Below are positions 25,799-34,749 of a stretch of 64,000 nt of DNA, piece by piece. The first letter of the stretch is position 1. Every line of letters begins with the position of its first letter. The notes beneath the pieces were generated by a model, which was not told the DNA's origin, did no database searches, and saw nothing but the letters and a program-made list of their open reading frames with translations. The translations under genes were made by a program, and so were the position numbers. The DNA comes from JANPLN01 sp041736155 (GTDB taxonomy: Bacteria > Bdellovibrionota > Bdellovibrionia > Bdellovibrionales > JAGQZY01): positions 17,564 to 81,563 of the forward strand of contig JBGSUL010000089.1 of the NCBI GenBank assembly GCA_041736155.1, in the 5' to 3' direction.

Positions 25799-27453
25799 AA
25801 AAGTCCATACAGCTAGCAAAAAAACTTTTTTTAGGCGGGATTTTAAGTTTATGGCTTTTGTGGTCGTGTGCGGTGTTGATTTTTCATTGGGGCACACTCC
25901 CACAAAAAGATTTCCTCGCTTTGCAAAAAATTCCGATAACTCATTCAGCACTGTGGATCAAAAGCACTCCCGAATTTCCCATGCAGCATCTGGTTTTAGA
26001 GGGGTCGGCTTTTGAGCGCGGTTGGCTGGCTGGCCAACACACTCAGCATCTCCTATACGAGCAAGAAAAAGAATTGACCACACTTTTAAAAAAAGTTTTC
26101 CCCTACCGTTTTTTGTTTCAAACTTTTGAACTGGCATTGATTCCCCTTTTTAAAGGCACCGAAAAAGATATTCCTCGCGATTTCCTCGAAGAAATGTACG
26201 GAGTGTCTCTCGCCACTTCGGCCGAATTTGCGCCTTACGCTGAAGCCTTTACTCGTCAATTGGCCTATCACGGCCTCTACGAAGTAGGACAAATGATGGT
26301 GGATCAGTTCCATGATGACCGTTTGGAAAATATGGGCTGCACGGCTGTTCTCGCCCAACAAGAAAACTCGTGGATGGTGGGACGTAACTTTGATTTTGAA
26401 GGCGGCCCCACACTCGACGAGAAAAAAATTCTTAAGTGGGTCTTTCCGGAAGGAAAATATGCCTACCTCTCTGTGATTTGGGCAGGTATGGTGGGTTCCG
26501 TCACCGCAGTCAATGAGCATGGCCTGTACTTATCTATCAACGCCGCGGGCACTCAAGAATTCCGCCGCCAGGGTGTACCCACCACACTTCTTCTCACGCG
26601 CGTGATGGACTCCGCCCGAAACAGTGACGAAGCTCTTCAGCTATTGCAAAACACACCAACGATTTCATCGGCACTTTTTGTACTTGTCTCCGCCCGCGAA
26701 AACAAAGCCTTTCGTGTAGAAAAATCTCCCAATACCACACGCATAATCCCCATCGCAGAAAATACCGCTATCACCAATCATTTTATCAGTGCTGATTGGG
26801 ATCACGACCCCATCAATCTCTTTCGCAAGGAAGAACTCACCAGTCAGTATCGACAAGCGCGCGGGCAAGAGCTTGCGCACGCACTGACTCCACAATTTCA
26901 AGAAAAAGAGATGGCTGAGATTTTGCGCGACAAACACGGTTTGCACAATGCACCCCGCTCTCTCGGGCATCGCCAAAGTATTGATTCTTTGATCGCCAAC
27001 CATTCGGTGATTTACAATGGTGAAAAAGAGCACATTTATGTCAGTGTAGGCCCCCATCTGATCAACGACTATTTAGGTTACGATCTGAAAGCGTCTTTTC
27101 AACAACGTCGTCCGCAATTTGTGCAGAAAATATCTGCCGATCCTGAGGTGACTCCCGAAATTTATGAAAACTACCTAGGGTTTCAAAGACAGCTCGAGGA
27201 ATTGGCCCAGCACTTACACACGAATAAAGATGTTGGCTGGCTCGCCACCTCCCCTCTCTTGCGAGAAATGCAACAAAGAGTGCAAACATACCCACAGCTA
27301 GAAAATTCGACCTACAATGAACTCCTTGGTCAACTCGCCCGTCGGCAAAATCAAAAGGACCAAGCTAAAAAATATTTTCTACGGGCTTTACAACTTGTTC
27401 CCGCCTACAAACGCGAGCAAACTTATATAACAGAGGTGCTTCATGCTTTATAA
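25795..27453 (+). CDS. Ntn-hydrolase acyltransferase (C45/AAT family) with N-terminal anchor
   Basis: The GTG at 25795 overlaps the exporter stop as GTGA. After an N-terminal TM helix (about 14-31), the 552-residue protein reads LEGSAFERGWLAGQH and then ENMGCTAVLAQQ with the candidate nucleophile C182, followed by WMVGRNFDFEGG and AVNEHGLYLSINAAG, all typical of the acyl-CoA:6-aminopenicillanate acyltransferase (C45) fold. A TPR-like C-terminal part follows. C45 proteins occur in flexirubin/polyene clusters. It may join the polyene to, or cleave it from, an amine or lipid carrier (inference). Confidence 0.75.
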   Translation: MKKSIQLAKKLFLGGILSLWLLWSCAVLIFHWGTLPQKDFLALQKIPITHSALWIKSTPEFPMQHLVLEGSAFERGWLAGQHTQHLLYEQEKELTTLLKKVFPYRFLFQTFELALIPLFKGTEKDIPRDFLEEMYGVSLATSAEFAPYAEAFTRQLAYHGLYEVGQMMVDQFHDDRLENMGCTAVLAQQENSWMVGRNFDFEGGPTLDEKKILKWVFPEGKYAYLSVIWAGMVGSVTAVNEHGLYLSINAAGTQEFRRQGVPTTLLLTRVMDSARNSDEALQLLQNTPTISSALFVLVSARENKAFRVEKSPNTTRIIPIAENTAITNHFISADWDHDPINLFRKEELTSQYRQARGQELAHALTPQFQEKEMAEILRDKHGLHNAPRSLGHRQSIDSLIANHSVIYNGEKEHIYVSVGPHLINDYLGYDLKASFQQRRPQFVQKISADPEVTPEIYENYLGFQRQLEELAQHLHTNKDVGWLATSPLLREMQQRVQTYPQLENSTYNELLGQLARRQNQKDQAKKYFLRALQLVPAYKREQTYITEVLHAL

Positions 27454-27955
27454 GTTTGTGTTTTTTGTCCTTCTCTTAAGTCCATTGAGCTGTGCGCACC
27501 GCCCACCGTTTCGCCATATGAATTCCCTTTTTCCGGTAGGCACTTATAAACACACTGTGAAGGTCGAGGCCTTGAACTTGCCTGCCATGTCCTTTAACGG
27601 CATTCTTTCCCTCAACGCTGACGAATTAAAACTTTATCTTTTAGGTCCAATGGATATCACTGCCGCCAAGGTGGTGGAAAACTTCCCGCAAGAAAAGTTG
27701 GACATCTCTGTGCATTTACTTCAACTGAAACAGTACGAGAGCCAAATAGAAGCTCTCTACGAGGTGCTGCGTTCCTTTATTCTTTTCCCACGCGATCAAG
27801 CAGAGTGGGGACTTTTGCGCTTTCAGGAGGATGTTTACAAAGGGCCAAGGCAACTAGAAATTACTGTGCAAAAAGTCTCGCCAAAAGATTTTCACCCCAC
27901 GCATTTTACGCTGAAAAATCCTCAATTCACTGTCCGTGTCGAGGAGCAGCTATGA
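27443..27955 (+). CDS. exported lipoprotein-like protein (DUF3261-like)
   Basis: The 170-residue protein starts LYKFVFFVLLLSPLSCAHR, a hydrophobic leader ending in a Cys that may be lipidated although the residue at -3 is Pro. The mature part is beta-rich (MSFNGILSLNADELKLYLLGPMDITAAKVVENF) and resembles the small lipoproteins encoded beside LolA and MMPL in aryl polyene clusters. Overlaps the upstream gene by 11 bases and the downstream small gene by 4. Confidence 0.6.
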   Translation: MLYKFVFFVLLLSPLSCAHRPPFRHMNSLFPVGTYKHTVKVEALNLPAMSFNGILSLNADELKLYLLGPMDITAAKVVENFPQEKLDISVHLLQLKQYESQIEALYEVLRSFILFPRDQAEWGLLRFQEDVYKGPRQLEITVQKVSPKDFHPTHFTLKNPQFTVRVEEQL

Positions 27956-28164
27956 TGCGAACCTTTTTCTGGTCCTTCCTTGCCGCCTGCTTACTGCTGA
28001 GCAATGGGATTATTTTATACCAACGCTGGTGGTTGATCCAGGTCCCGGGACAGGTGCCGGTGTCTCTGGTCTACTCAACTCTTCTAATAAATGGTGGGTT
28101 AAGTTATTATTTTTTTCGTCGTGCACGAAGCGCGGCAATGTGGACCAAAAAGGGTAAAAGTTAA
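27952..28164 (+). CDS. small two-TM membrane protein
   Basis: The 70-residue protein begins at ATG overlapping the preceding stop (ATGA). It has two hydrophobic segments (about 4-22 and 35-53), then a basic tail RRARSAAMWTKKGKS. It is last in the LolA-MMPL arm and its 3' half is antisense to the end of the converging glycosyltransferase fusion (28010-28164). Family not recognised. Confidence 0.5.
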   Translation: MMRTFFWSFLAACLLLSNGIILYQRWWLIQVPGQVPVSLVYSTLLINGGLSYYFFRRARSAAMWTKKGKS

Positions 28165-30160
28165 ACCACTGATAGGGAAACTGACGGACCTTGCCTTCCA
28201 AATCCTGGGCGAATTCTTGTGCCCAAGCAAAAATTTGTAAGCGTCTATCCATTTCGGCGGAATACTTCATTTCGTTGTGTTGTGCCGTCTCACGAGGCTG
28301 TGACGAAATAAATAAATATTCCTGCGAATTCAATCTATACGTGTATGTAAAAATCATCGGTGCCCGGCAAGCGGCGGCAATACGATAAGGGCCCACCTCA
28401 AAAGGTGCAAGTTTTCCCATAAATCGTACCAATTCAATTTGTGAACCCATCGGGCGATCGACAAGAAAACCCACATGCTTTTTATTTTCTAAAAAGTCTT
28501 TCACCACCAGACTCGAATTAGCAGATGAGTTGCCTAACGAAGTGGACGAAGACGAAAAGACTGAAGATGAAGACGTGGTATGCGCTGCTGTGTTGGCCTT
28601 CGCACGAATACTATCCACCTTGAGTTGCTTTTGCGACTGAATCATTTTTTCAAAGGTGAGTCCCTCGGCGATAAAATGAACTTTTCCTAAACGTCCCATC
28701 TGCGGATTTCTTTGCATAAAAACGGTCGAGAGATCCCAGCCACCGACGTGGGCACCGATAAAGACCCAGCCTTTTTGTGACTCCACAACATCGTAAATAT
28801 TGATGGGACCAGCCGTGGAAATTTTAAATTGCAAGGTCTCGTGGAACGACTGATACATACGATCCATGAGAACTTTTCCAAAAGTTAAAAAATGTTGCAA
28901 AATATGTAACTGTCGACGCGTCCACCCCTGCTGCGACATTTGCTGCCAGTACTGATTGAGACCGCGACGTCCACGAGGGGCAAAAAGATAAAAATACGGT
29001 ACAATGAAATAGAGAAAAAAGTATCCCGTTCGCAAACCAAAAAATCTGAGCATGATTTTTAAAAAACCATTTCCTATAAAACCGCCGCGGGTTTTCCCCG
29101 TCCACGCTTCTTTCTTTTTTAAAAAACGTTTTTTGATAAAATAAATGCTCACCGTTCCTAACGTGCCAAGAAGCACTCCTAAGACGATTGATCCACACAA
29201 CCAACGAAGAAAAAAAGAAGGCGTTGGGCCCAATAAGAGTTTACCTAGCACCGCCGATCCCGAAACTAAAAACGGCGCCACCCATGGAACGCTGATATTA
29301 CTTCCAACAAATAACCAAAAGAAATTCAGACGAAAAACGACTGCGGCAGCCATGGCGATGAACACATGAAACCCAAAAAAGGGGGTGCACCCGATAAAAA
29401 TGCCTACCCCAAAAGCCAAAGCCATCCGCCACGGCGACGCCGATGTGCGCAGCAAGGAGAGCATGACCAAAATGGTATTCAATACCGAAATGCGCACATT
29501 GTCCCACCATTTATCAAAATGGCTGACCCGTTCTTCAGGTGGCGGATAATAAGCTTGAATCTCCACCTCACGCACTTCGACCTTGGCCCACAGCAAGCGA
29601 ATTAAAATTTCGATCTCAAAATCATATTTTCGCGTGATCAACTTTAAATTCTGGACGTAAAATAATGGGTAAATGCGAAAACCACTTTGCGAATCCAGAG
29701 CTTTGTAATCTGTTTCGTATTTGACCCAAAAATTAGAAAACGTTCTGCCAAACTTAGAAACATTGGGCACGTTCTCCTGGAACTTGCGCGAGCCGATAAT
29801 CAACGCCCACGGATTTTGTCGAGACTCTTGCACCAAGTGAGCCACTTCCTCGACAAGATGTTGACCATCGCTGTCCATGGAAATCACATGCGTTTTGTCA
29901 TTCTCGAGCGCCCATTGAAAAGCGGTCTTGAGTGCCACACCTTTCCCGCGATTACTCTCATGGCGAAGAAGGGTCAATCGTTGCGACTTCAGCGCCTCTT
30001 GAACGACAGAGCTTTGTAAGAGTTCACTCACTGGAACCGTTGAGCCATCGTCAACAATCAAAACAGGAAATGCCGTGTTCGCTAAAACCTGCTGCGCCAC
30101 ATGTTCTATGGTTTTTGGATTGTTATAACAAGGCAGTACCACGACATAACGTAATATCAC
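28010..30160 (-). CDS. glycosyltransferase-2 / DUF2062 / lysophospholipid acyltransferase fusion
   Basis: The 716-residue protein has three parts. Residues 1-225 are a GT-A glycosyltransferase (LPCYNNPKT, VLIVDDGS, MDSDGQH). About 240-345 match a DUF2062 membrane module (GCTPFFGFHVFIAMAA, GSNISVPWVAPFLV). About 370-700 are a LpxL/HtrB-like acyltransferase with HVGGWD (HX4D) near residue 471. Residues about 523-550 are a Ser-rich insertion (SSSSVFSSSSTS). The C-terminus is Pro/Gly/Ser-rich and antisense to the small membrane gene. In polyene clusters such enzymes are thought to glycosylate and acylate the carrier lipid. Confidence 0.85.
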   Translation of the reverse strand: MILRYVVVLPCYNNPKTIEHVAQQVLANTAFPVLIVDDGSTVPVSELLQSSVVQEALKSQRLTLLRHESNRGKGVALKTAFQWALENDKTHVISMDSDGQHLVEEVAHLVQESRQNPWALIIGSRKFQENVPNVSKFGRTFSNFWVKYETDYKALDSQSGFRIYPLFYVQNLKLITRKYDFEIEILIRLLWAKVEVREVEIQAYYPPPEERVSHFDKWWDNVRISVLNTILVMLSLLRTSASPWRMALAFGVGIFIGCTPFFGFHVFIAMAAAVVFRLNFFWLFVGSNISVPWVAPFLVSGSAVLGKLLLGPTPSFFLRWLCGSIVLGVLLGTLGTVSIYFIKKRFLKKKEAWTGKTRGGFIGNGFLKIMLRFFGLRTGYFFLYFIVPYFYLFAPRGRRGLNQYWQQMSQQGWTRRQLHILQHFLTFGKVLMDRMYQSFHETLQFKISTAGPINIYDVVESQKGWVFIGAHVGGWDLSTVFMQRNPQMGRLGKVHFIAEGLTFEKMIQSQKQLKVDSIRAKANTAAHTTSSSSVFSSSSTSLGNSSANSSLVVKDFLENKKHVGFLVDRPMGSQIELVRFMGKLAPFEVGPYRIAAACRAPMIFTYTYRLNSQEYLFISSQPRETAQHNEMKYSAEMDRRLQIFAWAQEFAQDLEGKVRQFPYQWFNFYPFWSTLPRFVHDEKNNNLTHHLLEELSRPETPAPVPGPGSTTSVGIK

Positions 30161-30855
30161 TGGAGCTCCCTTAACATCACTTGGCGGACATCGGCACTGA
30201 GGGTTTCCGCGGAGGAGTATTTAGCAGAGTGGATTACGGGCAACGTACGCACGCGCACTGTATGTCCCGCATGAAGTTTCATAGAGTTTTTGGGCCAAGC
30301 CTTCTCTGTACCCGTGATCACAATGGGCAGAATTTCTGTCCCCGCCTGCTGTGCCATGCGAAACGGCGGCAACGTAAACTCCTGCAAGGTGGATGAGGAA
30401 CGAGTCATTTCCGGAAATAACAAAACCACTTCTTGTCGTTGCAAATATTCTTCGACCGTTTTCAATGATTCAAAATAGGAGACCACACTCCCTCGTACGA
30501 TGGGGATCTGATAACTCATACGCATGATAAACCCCAAAAAAGGAATGCGAAAAAGAGTATCTTTAGCCACCACACGCACGCCGCGCACATAGGCAAGAAA
30601 TAAAAATACATCCAAATGGGAGCGATGGTTCGCCATTAAAAGTTTTCCGCGAGGGGAAAGGGGCAATTGCACATCCAACCGCAACCACGGCTGGAGGCTC
30701 ATCAACCCCCCGATGCCGCGCTGAAGGATGAAATCAGCGACCGTCACGGCGGGTTTATAAAATCGTGAAAGGATATAAAAAGGCACAGCCAAGCAATACG
30801 CCAGCACGAAGCCCAACACGGCAATGGTAAAAAGAAAATACATCATCCAAACCAT
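30157..30855 (-). CDS. 1-acylglycerol-3-phosphate acyltransferase-like (PlsC-type)
   Basis: The 232-residue protein has N-terminal TM segments and the acyltransferase motifs NHRSHLDVF (HX4D) and LFPEMTRSSST (FPExTRS). These lysophosphatidate-type acyltransferases use acyl-ACP or acyl-CoA. It overlaps the fusion gene by 4 bases, so the two are coupled. Divergent from the FabG gene. Likely transfers the aryl-polyene chain to a glycerolipid-type acceptor (inference). Confidence 0.85.
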   Translation of the reverse strand: MVWMMYFLFTIAVLGFVLAYCLAVPFYILSRFYKPAVTVADFILQRGIGGLMSLQPWLRLDVQLPLSPRGKLLMANHRSHLDVFLFLAYVRGVRVVAKDTLFRIPFLGFIMRMSYQIPIVRGSVVSYFESLKTVEEYLQRQEVVLLFPEMTRSSSTLQEFTLPPFRMAQQAGTEILPIVITGTEKAWPKNSMKLHAGHTVRVRTLPVIHSAKYSSAETLSADVRQVMLRELQ

Positions 30856-30952
30856 AAAACATCTTCAAAGAGAATTGTGTTGATTTACCAGCCATCTCAT
30901 TATTAAAGTCGCACTTTAAATGTTATTTCTAAAGGATTTCAAGGGGTTTGAT

Positions 30953-31690
30953 TTGAAGCGGGTCGCCATAGTGACAGGAAGCTCCTCGGGCATAGGACGA
31001 GCCATCGCCAAACGTTTGGCAAAGGATGGTTTTTACACGATCGTCCACTACGGAAAGAACCAACAAGGCGCTGAGGACACTCTTCAGCAGATTGAGTCCC
31101 TGGGTGGACAGGGCCAAATTTTCCAGCTCGACGTCTCCCAAGCCGCAGGTGTGGAAGAAAAACTCGACACCCTTTTTAAACAAATCCCTGAAGCGCGTTT
31201 TGAAGTGTTAATCAACAATGCGGGTATTCATAGTGATGGTTTAGCGGCACTTATGTCAGATGACCAATTTCAAAGAGTTCTGCGCACCAACATTGAAGGT
31301 CCCTTTTATCTGATGAAATTTGCTGTTCGACGCATGTTGCGCCAACGCGCGGGTTGTATTGTCAATGTAGCCTCCCTCGCAGGACAAACCGGCAATCCCG
31401 GACAAATCAACTACGCTGCCAGCAAAGCGGCGTTGATTGCTATGACCAAAACTCTGAGTTTTGAAGTGGGACCTCGTGGCGTTCGTGTCAATGCCGTGGC
31501 CCCCGGTTTAATCCAAACAGAAATGATCACTAAAATTCCACAACTAGAACAAATGGTGGCGCGCATTCCGCTTGGCCGCGTGGGCCAACCTGAAGAAGTG
31601 GCTGGCGCCGTATCTTTTTTATGCTCTCCCGACGCTTCTTATATCACGGGGCATACCCTCAGTATTAACGGTGGCCTTTTTCCATCATGA
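30953..31690 (+). CDS. 3-oxoacyl-ACP reductase (FabG family)
   Basis: I prefer the TTG at 30953, with AAGGGG six bases upstream, giving 245 residues like other FabG enzymes; an ATG at 30920 would add 11 residues. Motifs: TGSSSGIGRAIAKR (NADPH binding), NNAG, catalytic Ser in VNVASLAG and YAASKAAL with Tyr and Lys of the YxxxK pair. Reduces beta-ketoacyl-ACP, the first step of making each double bond. First gene of the plus-strand arm. Confidence 0.85.
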   Translation: MKRVAIVTGSSSGIGRAIAKRLAKDGFYTIVHYGKNQQGAEDTLQQIESLGGQGQIFQLDVSQAAGVEEKLDTLFKQIPEARFEVLINNAGIHSDGLAALMSDDQFQRVLRTNIEGPFYLMKFAVRRMLRQRAGCIVNVASLAGQTGNPGQINYAASKAALIAMTKTLSFEVGPRGVRVNAVAPGLIQTEMITKIPQLEQMVARIPLGRVGQPEEVAGAVSFLCSPDASYITGHTLSINGGLFPS

Positions 31691-33240
31691 AACACGTCGA
31701 TGTTATTATTTTAGGATCAGGAATTTCGGCACTCACTGCTGGTCTTATTTTAGCCAAAAACAATAAATCGGTCTTATTGTTAGAACAACACACTAAAATC
31801 GGTGGCTATTTGCACTGCTTCCGCCGTTTTGGCGAACGTTTTGATACCGGCGCACACTATGCTGGCTCCCTGGGACAAGGAGAAGCTTTTCAAAACTTAC
31901 TTAAATATCTAGAAATATGGGACCCCGAGGACTATTCCCCTCTCGACCATGAAGGATTTGACGAATTTATCACTCCCCACTTTCATTTTTCTGTGCCGAA
32001 AGGTTATGCGGCGTTTGAAAAAAAATTGATTGCGCAATTTCCGCATGAAAAAGACGGCATTCAGTTGCTGTTACAAAAAGTGCAGTCCGCAGTACAATAT
32101 TTTTCCACATACCAGCTCAGCGAGTTTTCACCGCAAAATTTTCCGCCCGAAATCTTTGATCGTTCGTTGGCCTCTGTCGTGGAAACTTTGATAAAAGATA
32201 CCGATCTTCAGCAACTTTTTTACATTTACTGCGCTCTCCACGGCGCCTCTCCCCGAGAGGTGAGTTTTGGTTTTCACTCCGTGATCATCGACACCCTGCT
32301 GACTGGTGCCTATGGGTTTCGCCATGGAGGTGATCTCCTTGCTCAACGCTATCAAAAGGAAATTGAAAAATACGGAGGGGAAATATTAACTAAACACAAA
32401 GTCATTCGCCTCGAAACCCGTGAGAAAAATATCACCACCGTCCACACCTCCAATGGTGAGGTTTTCACCAGCACATGGGTGATCTCGTCACTCCATCCGC
32501 GCAATACTTTTGATCTCGTCGATCGCCCCGAAGTTCTCACTCCGCTGTTTCGCAGCCGTATTCAAAATCTCCAAGAAGGTCCGTCCTTTTTTGGAATTTA
32601 TGCACTTCTTAAAAATGATGGCTCTTTTCGCCACGACAAAAATTACTTTTTTATCAACTCTACACAGCCAGATATGTTCCCCCAATTACCTGACGTGAAT
32701 GATCCTCAACTGATTATTTTTATGTCACCCGCACGCCGCACCCCACAGCCCGACGCCGAATTTTTCCCAGTCAACATTCATGCCCTTGCTCCCTACGAAT
32801 GGTTTGCACCATGGGCAGAATCTACTTATGGCAGACGGCCCGAAGAATATAAAAGTTTCAAAAAAGACATTGCCGATAAAGTTTTGGCCAGCATTGAATC
32901 TCGTCATCCTGGCTTCTGCGATAAAATATTTAAATTTGAAACCTCCTCCCCTCTCAGTCATTTACATTTTAATGGCTCGCACCAAGGTTCGGCGTACGGA
33001 GTGAACCACAGCATGAGCCAAAGTGGCCCCCGCGCGATTGGACCGCGCACAAAAATTCTCAATTTATTACTCACTGGCCAAAACTCCCTCTTCCCTGGCC
33101 TGCTCGGTTCTGCTATTTCTGGCATGCGCACCGCTGGACATATTGTTGGCCTTAAACAACTCGTGAGCCAAATGGCCCAGCAGACCGATCATCCATCACA
33201 AATCGAAACTGTGGTCGTGAACCAAGGAGGAATTTCGTGA
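31687..33240 (+). CDS. FAD-dependent oxidoreductase (CrtI/retinol-saturase-like)
   Basis: The 517-residue protein has an N-terminal dinucleotide-binding motif (VIILGSGISALTAGLILA, then LLLEQHTKIGGYLHCFRR) and DTGAHYAG, like the phytoene desaturase and saturase superfamily. The C-terminal substrate-side block NHSMSQSGPRAIGPRTKIL is also typical. In polyene clusters such enzymes may oxidise or isomerise the chain. Its ATG overlaps the FabG stop, and its stop overlaps the next KS start. Confidence 0.8.
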   Translation: MKHVDVIILGSGISALTAGLILAKNNKSVLLLEQHTKIGGYLHCFRRFGERFDTGAHYAGSLGQGEAFQNLLKYLEIWDPEDYSPLDHEGFDEFITPHFHFSVPKGYAAFEKKLIAQFPHEKDGIQLLLQKVQSAVQYFSTYQLSEFSPQNFPPEIFDRSLASVVETLIKDTDLQQLFYIYCALHGASPREVSFGFHSVIIDTLLTGAYGFRHGGDLLAQRYQKEIEKYGGEILTKHKVIRLETREKNITTVHTSNGEVFTSTWVISSLHPRNTFDLVDRPEVLTPLFRSRIQNLQEGPSFFGIYALLKNDGSFRHDKNYFFINSTQPDMFPQLPDVNDPQLIIFMSPARRTPQPDAEFFPVNIHALAPYEWFAPWAESTYGRRPEEYKSFKKDIADKVLASIESRHPGFCDKIFKFETSSPLSHLHFNGSHQGSAYGVNHSMSQSGPRAIGPRTKILNLLLTGQNSLFPGLLGSAISGMRTAGHIVGLKQLVSQMAQQTDHPSQIETVVVNQGGIS

Positions 33241-34454
33241 AAGTTTTTGTCACCGGCATGGGATGTATCTCCTCTCTCGGCAATACGCCCGACGAACTCT
33301 ACGCGTCTCTGCGCGGACAAAGTAGCGCATCGCAGTTTTATCCTGAGTGGCAAAAATTAAATGGTTTACACGCGCATTTAGGAGCGCCCGCCCATTCTTA
33401 CGATGTAAAAAGTCTCCCGCGCACAGTGCGCAGAACTATGTCCCGTATGTCGGAAATGGCCAGCCTCGCCACTTTGCAAGCCCTGCAACAAGCTCAACTC
33501 ACACTGACGCCTTCTTCGCGTACACTTTTAATTTTAGGATCCACCACCGGCAGTCCCGAAACCATGCAAGCTTACTTTAAGTTAATGGAAGATCGTGGCG
33601 GCCCCGAAGGGCAAGTCTCCACCTCTTTTTTTAAAATCATGAATCACTCGGTGGCTGCCAACGTCGGCGCCGCTTTGCAATTCAAAGGCCCCTACCTCTC
33701 GCCGAGCACCGCCTGCTCCACCTCTTCGCAAGCCATGATTTTAGGTTGGGAGCTATTGCAAACCGGACTCTATGATTGCGTGATTGCTGGCGGTGCAGAT
33801 GAGATGAGCCCCCTCACGTCGGCGATTTTTGATATTGTTTTTGCCGCCTCGAGAAAGTTCAACGAAACTCCCCAACAAAGTCCGCGCCCTTTTGATCAAG
33901 AGCGCGATGGTTTGGTGGTCTCCGAAGGTGCCGGCGTAGTTGTTCTTGAAACCGAAGACCATATGCTCAAAAGAAAAACCCGAGCCCTGGCAGAGCTGGC
34001 TGGGGGTGCCTATGTGGCCGATTGCAGTCATATGAGCCAAAGTCATAAAGAAGCCATGCTCATCACCATGAACGAGGCCCTTAACCGTGCGAAATTACCG
34101 GTTCATTCTGTGGATTACGTCAATGCCCACGCCACCGGCACTATGCAAGGCGACATTGAGGAAGCTCAGGCCATTGGCGCCATCTTTGGCTCGCAAGTGC
34201 CTATCAGTAGCCTCAAAGGACATATGGGACATAGTCTTGCCGCCTGCGGGGCTCTTGAAGCTATTGCTTGCATAAAAATGATGGAAATGGCAGAAATAAT
34301 CCCTACAAAAAACCTGCACAAAATCGATCCATTTTGTGGCGGTGCTATGTTGTTAAAAGAAGGACCTCCACTCAAACAAAAGGTTACGACGGTGATGAGT
34401 AACAATTTTGCTTTCGGTGGTATGAACACAAGTTTTGTCCTTAAAACTGTTTAA
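33237..34454 (+). CDS. beta-ketoacyl-ACP synthase (FabF-like)
   Basis: The 405-residue protein has the active-site triad: C160 in STACSTSSQAM, H298 in VNAHATGTMQGD and H332 in LKGHMGHSLAACG, with K327. Second complete KS in the cluster. Probably extends the polyene chain. Overlaps the preceding gene by 4 bases. Confidence 0.9.
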   Translation: MKVFVTGMGCISSLGNTPDELYASLRGQSSASQFYPEWQKLNGLHAHLGAPAHSYDVKSLPRTVRRTMSRMSEMASLATLQALQQAQLTLTPSSRTLLILGSTTGSPETMQAYFKLMEDRGGPEGQVSTSFFKIMNHSVAANVGAALQFKGPYLSPSTACSTSSQAMILGWELLQTGLYDCVIAGGADEMSPLTSAIFDIVFAASRKFNETPQQSPRPFDQERDGLVVSEGAGVVVLETEDHMLKRKTRALAELAGGAYVADCSHMSQSHKEAMLITMNEALNRAKLPVHSVDYVNAHATGTMQGDIEEAQAIGAIFGSQVPISSLKGHMGHSLAACGALEAIACIKMMEMAEIIPTKNLHKIDPFCGGAMLLKEGPPLKQKVTTVMSNNFAFGGMNTSFVLKTV

Positions 34455-34470
34455 AGTTGGAGTGCTTGCC

Positions 34471-34749
34471 ATGACCGAAAAAGAGATCGTTGCCAAGATC
34501 AACGACGTTCTTTGTACTGGATTCGAATTAGACAGCGCACTGTTAAAACCAGAGGCCCGTTTAAAAGAAGATCTCCAATTAGATAGTTTAGATGCCGTCG
34601 ATATGCTTGTTTATCTCGAAGAAAATTTTAAAATCCAAGTGGAAGGTGAACGCCTCACCGAAATCAAAGTTCTGGGTGATGTTTACAAACTGGTGACTGA
34701 CGTTTTATTGAGTACGAAGGCCGATACGCAATTGAGCGAAAACATCTAA
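34471..34749 (+). CDS. acyl carrier protein
   Basis: The ATG at 34471 has GGAG nine bases upstream. The 92-residue protein contains LQLDSLDAVDMLVYLEE with attachment Ser39. Second ACP of the cluster. The final 45 bases overlap, tail to tail, the dehydratase gene on the other strand. Confidence 0.9.
   Translation: MTEKEIVAKINDVLCTGFELDSALLKPEARLKEDLQLDSLDAVDMLVYLEENFKIQVEGERLTEIKVLGDVYKLVTDVLLSTKADTQLSENI

Noticed and set aside
26086..26520. 144-residue minus-strand ORF inside the C45 gene
   Set aside because: Antisense to a gene with recognised catalytic motifs; no ribosome site.
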